Source: Candidatus Izemoplasma sp. (GTDB lineage: Bacteria; Bacillota_I; Bacilli_A; Izemoplasmatales; Izemoplasmataceae). From it: a stretch of 12,796 bases of DNA. Below, piece by piece: positions 1 to 6,741 of this stretch. The DNA lies in assembly GCA_007123975.1 (NCBI GenBank), contig SLFZ01000129.1:1-12796 (forward strand). The letters are read 5' to 3'. The position numbers and the translations under genes are program-made. Each line of letters starts with the position of its first letter. Position 1 is the stretch's first letter. Under the pieces are notes generated by a model. It ran no database searches. It was not told the origin of the DNA and worked only from the letters and a program-made list of their open reading frames with translations.

Positions 1-77
1 ATCATCGAATGCCGTTTGTCTTTCAACTTGTGCACTAGCAAAACCAACACGACCAACAAAGCCGTTACCGGTAACAT
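1..77 (-). CDS. N-terminus of a small membrane protein (partial, runs off the window)
   Basis: Only the first 25 codons are visible. The peptide begins MLPVTALLVVLVLLV, followed by a basic stretch (HKLKDKRHS), so it opens with a hydrophobic membrane segment and a cytoplasmic-style positive flank. The ATG at 77 is supported by a Shine-Dalgarno match, GGGGTGAT at 81-88, ending three bases before the start. The zinc-ribbon gene and the Ig-repeat gene in this window use the same arrangement. It follows the zinc-ribbon gene by 27 bases on the same strand, so co-transcription is likely. The opening MLPVTAL weakly recalls MAPEG-family proteins, but 25 residues cannot establish a family. A second frame is also open here, from a TTG at 80, but its ribosome-site spacing is too short. 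Confidence 0.5.
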   Translation of the reverse strand, partial: MLPVTALLVVLVLLVHKLKDKRHSM

Positions 78-104
78 ACAATCACCCCTTCGTGATGTTT
101 CTGT

Positions 105-449
105 TTAGGATGTGTAGAAAAAGAGCGGCAAAATGACGTACCAAAACACCGCTGTGTGGACAAAGAAGGTCGCGTTAACAATGAGTGCTGAGAGGCCAAA
201 TGGTGTGTCTTTTTTAGGGTAGGCTAGCAAAAAGCCAACTGCCGCAATAATCATCACCAAAATTGGGCCGAGAAAAATGCGATTGGCCAGCGGCAACAAC
301 ACACCAGCAAGCAACCCGACAACCAACGCGGCGATGCTAAAAGCGTCGATTGGTTCGTAGGGTACTTTGAGTTGGCGATTGCAGAAGTTACAACGATCCA
401 AGGTCTTATCGACCTCGCGCCCGCATTGCGGGCAAAGGATGGTTTCCAT
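105..449 (-). CDS. Small zinc-ribbon integral membrane protein (hypothetical)
   Basis: This is a 114-residue protein. Its N-terminus is a zinc ribbon with two CxxC pairs (C6/C9 and C20/C23), which would bind one zinc ion on the cytoplasmic side. Three hydrophobic segments follow, at about 36-58, 60-78 and 86-110. Zinc-ribbon plus multi-TM proteins of this size are common in Bacillota and related lineages and mostly lack an assigned function, so I do not assign one. The start has a strong ribosome site, GAGGTGAT ending three bases before the ATG. A promoter with a perfect TATAAT lies about 25 bases upstream, so this gene probably begins its own transcription unit, which continues into the partial membrane gene 27 bases downstream. 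The reading frame is convincing; the function is unknown. Confidence 0.8.
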   Translation of the reverse strand: METILCPQCGREVDKTLDRCNFCNRQLKVPYEPIDAFSIAALVVGLLAGVLLPLANRIFLGPILVMIIAAVGFLLAYPKKDTPFGLSALIVNATFFVHTAVFWYVILPLFFYTS

Positions 450-473
450 GGCATCACCTCAGTTTCTGGTTTC

Positions 474-502
474 ATTATACATGATTAAGAAAGCCCGCGC
501 AA
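474..502 (-). promoter_or_regulatory. Sigma-A-type promoter for the zinc-ribbon gene
   Basis: Reading the minus strand, TTGCGC (497-502) is followed after exactly 17 bases by a perfect TATAAT (474-479). The expected transcription start, near 467, leaves a leader of about 18 bases that contains the ribosome site. The -35 box lies inside the hairpin that terminates the upstream exporter operon. The -10 box and spacing are seen directly; promoter activity is inferred. Confidence 0.6.
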
Positions 503-518
503 TCGAATGGCGGGCTTT
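484..518 (-). terminator. Intrinsic terminator of the marR/ABC exporter operon
   Basis: The arm AAAGCCCGC (510-518 on the minus strand) pairs perfectly over 9 bp with GCGGGCTTT (490-498) around an 11-base loop. The tail after the stem is only moderately T-rich (the stem's own TTT, then CTT). It sits 5 bases past the stop of the second exporter subunit. The plus strand also has a TTTT run after the stem, so the structure may work in both directions. Confidence 0.75.
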
Positions 519-523
519 TGAGG

Positions 524-2335
524 TTATGAGGCGTCTTGTTCTTCGTATTGCAAGCGATACAGGTTGTAGTAGTGGCCGCGTTGTTGCAGCAATTCTTGAT
601 GATTGCCCTTTTCGAGCACGCGGCCTTGTTGGAGGACGATGATTTGATCGACGTGCTGTATCGTCGATAAACGATGGGCGACAATCAGCATCGTGCCGAT
701 GTTCATCATCTTCTTGAGTGACTCTTGGATGAGCTGTTCGGTTTCGGTGTCGATGTTCGAGGTCGCTTCGTCAAGGACCATGATGGCGGGCTTGTGCACG
801 AGCGTTCGCGCAAAACTGATAAGCTGACGCTGCCCGGCTGAGAAGTTGTTGCCGCGTTCGCGAACGCGCTCGTCGTATTGCTTTGGCAAACGTTCAATGA
901 ATCGATGGGCGTTGACGTAGTGGCACGCTTCAATCATTTCTTCGTCGGAGATGTCGTCGCTGCGGAGCTTGATGTTCGATTTAATGGTGCCGCTAAACAT
1001 GAAGACATCCTGGAGCATCTGGCCGATGTGTTGTCGCAAGGATGACATCTTGATGTTGGTGATGTCGATGTCGTCGAGTAAAATCTGACCTTTTTGAATG
1101 TCGAAGTAGCGCATCAAGAGGCTCAGAATGGTTGTTTTACCCGCACCGGTGGCACCGACAAAGGCGACGCTTTGCTTGGCGTTGACGGTGAAGCTAACGT
1201 CTTTCAGCACCCATTCGTCCTCGACGTACTTAAACCAGACATTGCGGAACTCGATTTTTCCTTCGACATGGTCGAGTTCTATCGCGTCGGGATCATCGTG
1301 TATGGTGGGATGGCTATCGAGTATCGCAAAGATGCGCTCGCTTGAGGCGAAGGCCGATTGAATGATGTTAAACTGCTCGGCGAGTTGTTGAATCGGCTCA
1401 AAGAAACGCCCGAGGTAATTGTGGAAGGCGATCAGTGTGCCGATGGTGATGGTGCCGGCAAGCACGCTTAATCCACCGTAGTAGAAAATGATGATGGTTG
1501 CCGCCATGAAGAGCAAGTACATGGTCGGTCGGTAGACGGCAAAGACCAGCAACTCACGCATAAAGCTTTTCTTAAGTCGCGTGTTTTGTTCTTCAAAACG
1601 CTGGTACTTCTCCTGTTCTCGGTTAAATATTTGAACGATTTTCATGCCCGATAAATGCTCGGCTAAGAACCCGTTGAGGCGAGACATGTTCGCACGAACC
1701 AAGCGGTAAGCTTTGCGCGAGAATCGTCGGAAGATAAAGGAGAAAAGAATGATAAACGGAACCACAATCATCACATAGAGCGTCAACTGAACGTTGAGAA
1801 GGAACATCGCACCGAGGATGCCGAAGAACATGAACAGGTTACGGAACACGGTGACGATGACGCTCGTGTACATTTCGTTAAGGGTGTTGGTGTCGTTGGT
1901 GACGCGGGTGACAAGTTTTCCTGTCGGGACTTTATTAAAATAGGCGATGTCTTGGTGTTCTAAGTGGGTGAAAATCTCTTCACGGATGTTGTAGATAATC
2001 GTCTGACCTGTTTTTTGCAGAAGCATTGTCTGGGCATAGTTGAAGAGCGCGCTCAACAGAATTGACGCAGCGAAAATAGCCAGGTATATGCCAAGCAAGG
2101 TCATGTCGATGCCGGTGCCTGTGAATGCCTCACGGCTTTCCTCACGGGCGACGACGTCTACGGCGCGGCCGATAAGAAAGGGTTCAAGCAACATGAATCC
2201 GACCGATACCATCATCAAGAAGAATGTCAGCATCAACATCGGCCAGTAGGGTTTTGCATACTTTAACAAACGCTTAATGATGGCCATGTCTTTGTAGGCA
2301 TGTAAGCGGGCGTCGCTATCGATGTCGTACATCAT
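524..2335 (-). CDS. Heterodimeric multidrug ABC exporter, subunit with the consensus catalytic Glu (BmrD/LmrD/TM288-like)
   Basis: This is a half-transporter of up to 603 residues: a six-helix exporter transmembrane domain (about 25-330) fused to an ATPase domain (about 355-603). Visible motifs are Walker A GATGAGKT (394-401), Q-loop Q442, Walker B IMVLDE with catalytic Glu E523, D-loop SNID and switch His H554. The signature is FSAGQ (498-502) instead of LSGGQ, a variation typical of this subunit type in heterodimeric exporters. It should pair with the product of the gene just upstream to extrude drugs or other amphipathic molecules. The gene begins with tandem ATGs at 2335 and 2332. The first overlaps the upstream stop in an ATGA junction; the second sits 7 bases after GGAGG and may be the real start. 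Either arrangement implies translational coupling. It lacks the extra length of Bacillus YheH. The substrate cannot be told from sequence. Confidence 0.93.
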   Translation of the reverse strand: MMYDIDSDARLHAYKDMAIIKRLLKYAKPYWPMLMLTFFLMMVSVGFMLLEPFLIGRAVDVVAREESREAFTGTGIDMTLLGIYLAIFAASILLSALFNYAQTMLLQKTGQTIIYNIREEIFTHLEHQDIAYFNKVPTGKLVTRVTNDTNTLNEMYTSVIVTVFRNLFMFFGILGAMFLLNVQLTLYVMIVVPFIILFSFIFRRFSRKAYRLVRANMSRLNGFLAEHLSGMKIVQIFNREQEKYQRFEEQNTRLKKSFMRELLVFAVYRPTMYLLFMAATIIIFYYGGLSVLAGTITIGTLIAFHNYLGRFFEPIQQLAEQFNIIQSAFASSERIFAILDSHPTIHDDPDAIELDHVEGKIEFRNVWFKYVEDEWVLKDVSFTVNAKQSVAFVGATGAGKTTILSLLMRYFDIQKGQILLDDIDITNIKMSSLRQHIGQMLQDVFMFSGTIKSNIKLRSDDISDEEMIEACHYVNAHRFIERLPKQYDERVRERGNNFSAGQRQLISFARTLVHKPAIMVLDEATSNIDTETEQLIQESLKKMMNIGTMLIVAHRLSTIQHVDQIIVLQQGRVLEKGNHQELLQQRGHYYNLYRLQYEEQDAS

Positions 2336-4119
2336 GCCACCTCCACGGCGTCTTCGAGTTGTTGTCGTCTGACCATGTCTTGATAGAGCTCGCAGCGCCG
2401 TTCGAGTTCTTCATGGGTTCCAACGTCTACCACGCGACCATCGTCAATGACGACAATCTTGTCGGCGTTTTTCACGGTTGAAATACGGTGTGCGATGATG
2501 ATGGTTGTCTTTCCTTTGCGCACTTTCTTAAGGTTCTTAAGGATTTTCTCTTCGGTCGACGTGTCGACGGCGCTCACCGAGTCGTCCATGATGAGAATCG
2601 GTGGTTCTTTCGCGAGCGCTCGGGCGATGGAAACGCGCTGTTTTTGGCCGCCTGAAAGCGTCACACCCCGTTCGCCGATAATCGTTTCATAGCCATGTTT
2701 AAACTGCGCGATGTTGTCGTGCACGTCGGAGAGTTTTGCCATCGTTTGTATCTGATTGATGTCAACGTCGTCTTTATCCTCAACGCCAAGCGAGATGTTG
2801 TTTCGGATTGTATCTGAGAATAAGAAGCCGTCTTGTGGCACATAACCAATGCTGTCGCGGACCTTTTTGACCGGCAGCTTCATGATGTCGATGCCGTCAA
2901 TGAACAGCTGGCCGGGGTTCACGTTATAAATTCTAAGCAACAAATCGACCACGCTTGTCTTACCGCTTCCGGTGCGACCGAGAATGCCGATGGTCTGACC
3001 GGCTTCGACACTGAAACTGATGGCTTCTAAAGCATTTGCATCGCCATCGGGGTAGCGGAAGTACAAGTCGCGGAACTCAATGCTGCCTTTTATCGCGTTA
3101 ATGTCACGCACGTTTTCGTCGTCTTCGACGTCGATGGGTGCGTGCAAGATCGCCTCAATACGTTCCAAACTGGCCTTTCCTTGGCTGCGCACATGGATGA
3201 TGCGCGAAAGCGCCATCATCGGCCAAATTAACATCATAAAGTACTGAATGAACGCAACCAGATCCCCGAGCGTAAAGCGCTCTTCAAAAGGCAGGTGTGA
3301 TGTGGATTGGACCAAGTGTGCACCGTAACCGATGATAATCACAATGACCAAACTGACGATGACTCGAACCGCCATTTCCATGATGGTGGCGATGCGCACG
3401 AAACGCACGTTTTTATCTTTCGCGTTTTTATTGGATTTTAAGAACTCTCGTATCTCTGTGCGTTCTTTCACAAAGGCTTTGACAACGCTGATTCCTGAGA
3501 AACTCTCATTGGTAAAATCGCTCAGGTTTTCAAACGCTTTTTGTGCCTCACGGAATCGCAAACGCATCTTTGTCCCAAGCACCATCCCAATTACCGCGAT
3601 GATGACGAGAGGGAAAACCAAAAGCGCCGTCATGCGGGGTTCAAGACTGAACATCCGCCAAAACACCAAAATACCTAAGAAGGCTGCATCGACCATCATA
3701 ATGAGGCCCGGTCCGATTGAGCGACGAACCGCTTCGAGGTCGTTGGTAAAGTGGGCCATTAGGCCGCCAACTTTACGCTCGGCGTAGAAGTTGTTCGACA
3801 GTTTGGTGCAATGCGCAAACATCTCGTTGCGTAGATCGTAGTCAATGCGTCGAGAGGCGCCGATGATGCCAAAGCGCCAGAAAAAACGTCCGATGACGAT
3901 AAACACGGTCAAGAACAACAAGGTGCGGACGATGTCGACCAAAAAGGCCGTGCTTGTCTCACCGGTGTCGAGCATTTGCTCAAGCGTGTTAATCAGGTCT
4001 CGGGCGATGAGGGGAATCTCCAACTGTGCCAAGTCGACGGCAATCAGCGCCGCCGCCCCCAGCAAGAAGAAATGGAGGTACTTCAGGTAGTACTTATTTA
4101 ATGTCTTGCTGAAAATCAT
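2332..4119 (-). CDS. Heterodimeric multidrug ABC exporter, subunit with the degenerate ATP site (BmrC/LmrC/TM287-like)
   Basis: This 595-residue half-transporter has a transmembrane domain (about 10-320) and an ATPase domain (about 345-590). Motifs are Walker A GRTGSGKT (381-388), Q-loop Q429, canonical signature LSGGQ (488-492), Walker B ILIMDD (508-513) and switch His H544. The residue after the Walker B Asp is Asp (D513) rather than the catalytic Glu. This is the hallmark of the degenerate-site partner in BmrCD, LmrCD and TM287/288. Its Walker A/B face would combine with the variant FSAGQ signature of the partner, so both deviations fall in the same composite ATP site. The ribosome site AAGGAG lies in the last codons of the upstream marR-like gene, 7 bases before the ATG. 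The genes are 4 bases apart, which supports coupled expression under the MarR regulator. Confidence 0.93.
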   Translation of the reverse strand: MIFSKTLNKYYLKYLHFFLLGAAALIAVDLAQLEIPLIARDLINTLEQMLDTGETSTAFLVDIVRTLLFLTVFIVIGRFFWRFGIIGASRRIDYDLRNEMFAHCTKLSNNFYAERKVGGLMAHFTNDLEAVRRSIGPGLIMMVDAAFLGILVFWRMFSLEPRMTALLVFPLVIIAVIGMVLGTKMRLRFREAQKAFENLSDFTNESFSGISVVKAFVKERTEIREFLKSNKNAKDKNVRFVRIATIMEMAVRVIVSLVIVIIIGYGAHLVQSTSHLPFEERFTLGDLVAFIQYFMMLIWPMMALSRIIHVRSQGKASLERIEAILHAPIDVEDDENVRDINAIKGSIEFRDLYFRYPDGDANALEAISFSVEAGQTIGILGRTGSGKTSVVDLLLRIYNVNPGQLFIDGIDIMKLPVKKVRDSIGYVPQDGFLFSDTIRNNISLGVEDKDDVDINQIQTMAKLSDVHDNIAQFKHGYETIIGERGVTLSGGQKQRVSIARALAKEPPILIMDDSVSAVDTSTEEKILKNLKKVRKGKTTIIIAHRISTVKNADKIVVIDDGRVVDVGTHEELERRCELYQDMVRRQQLEDAVEVA

Positions 4120-4123
4120 GGTG

Positions 4124-4543
4124 TCACTCCTTGCTGAATTTATCGAATATGTCTTTGAGCGTGTGGCGTTCTTCTTCCGTTAGGCGATCGAAAATCTTCT
4201 CCACGGCACGCTCACTTTCAAGTTTGTTGGTGTTGGCAAGCAGCTTGCCCTTTTCGGTCAAGGAAATGAAAAAGACGCGGCCGTCGCTGTCGCAACGACG
4301 TTTTTCAATCATGCCGGTGTCGTCAAACTTGCGAATCATCTCCGTGACGGTCGGCTTCGAAAGGTCGAACATCTCAGCGAGATCACCCATGGTGATTTCG
4401 CCTCGATCGTCGATCTTTCTTAAGTATCCAAACTGCTTTTCAGTCAACTCTTTGTAGTCGAGCTCTTCGTAGACTTCACGGCAGCTATCAAAATACATCT
4501 TGAGAAATTTATTAAACGATTGGCGCATGGTTTCTTTATCCAT
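4124..4543 (-). CDS. MarR-family transcriptional regulator, probable repressor of the exporter operon
   Basis: This 139-residue protein is of normal MarR size. A winged helix-turn-helix covers about residues 33-103. It includes the segment TMGDLAEMFDLSKPTVTEMI, with the recognition helix at its end, and the wing with its typical D-x-DGR pattern (CDSDGR). Helices at each end would form the dimer interface. MarR proteins bind palindromic operators as dimers and usually lose affinity on binding a phenolic or drug-like ligand. Here a promoter and a perfect inverted repeat lie directly upstream, and the exporter genes follow within 4 bases. The simplest reading is autorepression with drug-induced release of efflux. 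The start ATG is preceded by AGGGGG at a 7-base spacing. The ligand is unknown. Confidence 0.9.
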   Translation of the reverse strand: MDKETMRQSFNKFLKMYFDSCREVYEELDYKELTEKQFGYLRKIDDRGEITMGDLAEMFDLSKPTVTEMIRKFDDTGMIEKRRCDSDGRVFFISLTEKGKLLANTNKLESERAVEKIFDRLTEEERHTLKDIFDKFSKE

Positions 4544-4566
4544 TGGTTAGCCCCCTAAGTAGTTAG

Positions 4567-4581
4567 TTAGGTTTTACCTAA
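4567..4581 (-). promoter_or_regulatory. Probable MarR operator, perfect inverted repeat
   Basis: TTAGGT-AAA-ACCTAA is a perfect 6-bp inverted repeat with a 3-base spacer. It begins two bases past the -10 box, over the expected transcription start, where a bound repressor would block initiation. A further TTAGGT half-site (4611-4616) overlaps the first base of the -35 box, and a third TTAGG lies at 4553-4557 in the leader. The repeat is seen directly; its binding by the adjacent MarR protein is inferred. Confidence 0.6.
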
Positions 4582-4583
4582 AT

Positions 4584-4611
4584 ATTATACTCGATTATTG
4601 AAGAAATTCAA
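4584..4611 (-). promoter_or_regulatory. Sigma-A-type promoter of the marR/ABC exporter operon
   Basis: TTGAAT (4606-4611) and a perfect TATAAT (4584-4589) are separated by 16 bases on the minus strand. The predicted start is near 4577, giving a leader of about 34 bases that contains the inverted repeat and the ribosome site. No terminator or other gene lies between this promoter and the exporter genes. Confidence 0.7.
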
Positions 4612-4774
4612 CCTAAAATCTTAAAAAGCCTGCTTTTCTATGGTTTGGGGTAAGACACAGACACGGTTAAAAAGAGGTTGCGCTTTGTTTGAATACATTG
4701 AGTTCTTAGGGTGCAAATGCGTCCAACGATCATTAGCGACGCCATTTTCTATCGTTTAATCTCTGAGGCCTTCC

Positions 4775-4806
4775 AAAAAATAAAGCGATCCGCTTAGCGA
4801 ATCGCT
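4775..4806 (-). terminator. Intrinsic terminator of the Ig-repeat surface protein gene
   Basis: On the minus strand, AGCGATTCGC pairs with GCGGATCGCT (one T-G wobble) as a 10-bp stem closing on a TAA loop (4784-4806). It is followed at once by TTATTTTTT (4775-4783). The structure starts 7 bases after the stop of the surface-protein gene. Confidence 0.88.
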
Positions 4807-4813
4807 CGAATTT

Positions 4814-6646
4814 TTACTTGCGTCGTTTCAACACGATTAGGCCTAATGTCACGGTGATTCCGGTTGCGGCGACGATGTGCGGTGAGCGCAGGCGTCTTGT
4901 GTCATCGCCTCGGGTTGCGATGCGTTCGACGAGCACGGTCTCAATCCATTCGACATCGTCGTCGTTTTGCAGGAGGATGGTGTACGCGTAGTGGCCGGGG
5001 GTGTCAAGCGGCCGGATGTGCTTGATGTCGGCGGTGGTTGGGTTTTGTCTGGCAACCGCTTCTTCGCGCATGAGCAGGCTCACCAGGGTTTTTGCGTTTA
5101 ACGCGGTGCCTTCTTCGACGATGATGCGCTCACTGACGGTGAAGATTGGTGGGACATCGTCGATGACGCTGACGTAGATGGTGTGCCGGGTTTCGTTGTT
5201 GCCGTCGGTGACGCCAACCTCAACGACGTAGACGCCCGGTATTTCCGCGTCAGTGGTGTAGCTGTCCGTCAGCACATAGACATCTTGAATGCTGAGATTG
5301 TAATGGTTGTCTGACACGCTCAACGTTTCAATGATATCGTGTAGTGTCAACGGACTTGTGTAGGACACCTCAATGACTTCAGGGCCGTCAATGACAGGCG
5401 GAACGTCATCGTAGATTTCAACGTCGATGGTTCGTTCGGTTGTGTTGCCCGAAGCATCGGTCGCACGAAGCGTGAACGAGTAGTCACCGGCGACGGCGAA
5501 ATCATCCGGTATGTCGTGTGTGACGATGATGACGTCAATGCCGTCAACGGAGGTGTGGTTGTCCGTGATTGTGAAGTGTTCGTCGATGATGGCCTCAAGG
5601 GAAGGATAAGGATCGCTCATCAGAAGCGTGATGGCACCGGGGCCTTTGATGTCTGGTGCATCGTTGTCGACCACAGCGATGGTGAACGCCTTTTCAGCAT
5701 AATTTCCTGCCGCATCCTCAATCGCGATGGTGACGTGATGCTGACCGAGTTCACGCGCAGTAGGATCATAGTCTGACGATACAACGTCGTAGTCGAGGAT
5801 ATCGCCATCGATCTCGTCACTAAACGTGAAATACTCATCGATGATTTGCGATAGTGCCAACGCCGATTCAACGTCAACGATGATTTCTTCAGGGCCATCA
5901 ATGGTTGGCGGGACATCGTCGACCACGTGCACCGTGAGTAAAAACTGCGAAGTATTTCCGGATGTATCGCTTACCTCAAGCAATACGTCGTACTCGCCAA
6001 CCGACGTCTCGTTCCCACTGTAGTTATCGTCAACGGCCACAATCTCATCGCTTAAATCGCCGTCAATGTCATCGTAGGCTGTGATGTGGTGGCCGATAAT
6101 GTCATCAAGCAATAAACTCGTTGTGTAGCTGGTAATTAACACCCCCGAGCCTTGGAACGTCGGCGGTTCGCTTGATTCGATTCCTTCGTAAGGCTCAAAG
6201 GCCGTCCACGTTTCACCGACCTCCAACTGAAAATACATGAAACCATAATGATGCATGTATTGCGCGAAATGCGGCGGTGAAAGAGAATCAAACGTAAAGA
6301 AAAGTTCCGTGGTGTCGTGATGGGTTGAGAACGTGCACGTAAAGCGATCAAAGTCGTCGACACAAATCCCCGTGTCTTGGGTCGTTTGATCAACGTATGT
6401 GGTGTGTTCGTCGTACACGTGCACATACATATCACCGATATGGCTTGGCCGTGGCATCGAGAAGGTGTAGGTTGTGCCACCTTCAACCGTCATCGGCATA
6501 AAACTGTACATGCCATCGTCGTGAACGTGCATGCGCTGGGGATTAAAAAGGTTTTTCCCCGCGGGTTCGCTGCTTGCGGCGCGGATGCCTTGGGATAAGG
6601 CAAAAGCGATTGCACACGCTAACAGGATTTTTATGGACTTCTTCAT
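4814..6646 (-). CDS. Secreted surface protein with DUF5011/HYR-type Ig-like repeats and a C-terminal membrane anchor
   Basis: This is a 610-residue protein. Residues 1-24 form a Sec signal peptide (MKKSIKILLACAIAFALS, cleavage probably after IRA). Residues about 28-156 look like a beta-sandwich domain ending in LEVGETWTAFEPYEG, a pattern also found in carbohydrate-binding-like domains of phage tail and surface proteins. C95 and C104 could form a disulfide. About five Ig-like repeats of some 80 residues follow (near 162, 246, 329, 415 and 498). Four repeat junctions are marked by D-[DN]-[VD]-[PA]-P sequences such as DDVPPTIDGP, the pattern of DUF5011/HYR domains. Asp-rich loops such as DDIDGDLSDE could bind calcium. 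A hydrophobic segment (about 590-606) and KRRK tail anchor it; no LPXTG precedes this. The start has GAGGTGAT three bases upstream. It is flanked by terminators on both sides, so it is probably monocistronic. A role in adhesion or glycan contact is inference only. Confidence 0.85.
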   Translation of the reverse strand: MKKSIKILLACAIAFALSQGIRAASSEPAGKNLFNPQRMHVHDDGMYSFMPMTVEGGTTYTFSMPRPSHIGDMYVHVYDEHTTYVDQTTQDTGICVDDFDRFTCTFSTHHDTTELFFTFDSLSPPHFAQYMHHYGFMYFQLEVGETWTAFEPYEGIESSEPPTFQGSGVLITSYTTSLLLDDIIGHHITAYDDIDGDLSDEIVAVDDNYSGNETSVGEYDVLLEVSDTSGNTSQFLLTVHVVDDVPPTIDGPEEIIVDVESALALSQIIDEYFTFSDEIDGDILDYDVVSSDYDPTARELGQHHVTIAIEDAAGNYAEKAFTIAVVDNDAPDIKGPGAITLLMSDPYPSLEAIIDEHFTITDNHTSVDGIDVIIVTHDIPDDFAVAGDYSFTLRATDASGNTTERTIDVEIYDDVPPVIDGPEVIEVSYTSPLTLHDIIETLSVSDNHYNLSIQDVYVLTDSYTTDAEIPGVYVVEVGVTDGNNETRHTIYVSVIDDVPPIFTVSERIIVEEGTALNAKTLVSLLMREEAVARQNPTTADIKHIRPLDTPGHYAYTILLQNDDDVEWIETVLVERIATRGDDTRRLRSPHIVAATGITVTLGLIVLKRRK

Positions 6647-6693
6647 AACATCACCTCACCCGAATGGTACGCTCGAGAAGGCTTTTTTCTCAG

Positions 6694-6718
6694 AAAAAAC
6701 GCCGCAATAATTGCGGCG
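6694..6718 (-). terminator. Strong intrinsic terminator after the second alpha/beta hydrolase
   Basis: Positions 6700-6718 read CGCCGCAAT-A-ATTGCGGCG on the plus strand, a perfect inverted repeat with 9-base arms. In practice it forms an 8-bp stem with a 3-base loop. On the minus strand it is followed directly by six Ts (6694-6699). It ends the transporter/CoA-transferase/hydrolase run and lies 48 bases before the surface-protein start. The plus strand has only a short TTTT after it, so activity is probably mainly on the minus strand. Confidence 0.9.
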
Positions 6719-6741
6719 CCTTTTCACGGTGCGATAGTCTG

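Noticed and set aside
3332..3787. Plus-strand open frame of 151 codons opposite the first exporter subunit
   Set aside because: It is antisense to a well-supported transmembrane domain, and its Thr/Met/Arg-rich translation is typical of a shadow frame.
4621..4640. Possible short hairpin AAAAG-CAGG-CTTTT upstream of the marR promoter
   Set aside because: The stem is only 5 bp and mostly A-T, and no gene ends there that would need a terminator.
4814..4900. LPXTG-type wall-sorting signal at the end of the Ig-repeat protein
   Set aside because: The hydrophobic segment and KRRK tail are present, but no LPXTG or close variant precedes them.
6647..6693. Candidate promoter CTGAGA, 18 bases, TACCAT before the surface-protein gene
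   Set aside because: Both boxes match only 4 of 6 consensus bases. A promoter must exist near here because of the terminator just upstream, but this one is too weak to list as a feature.
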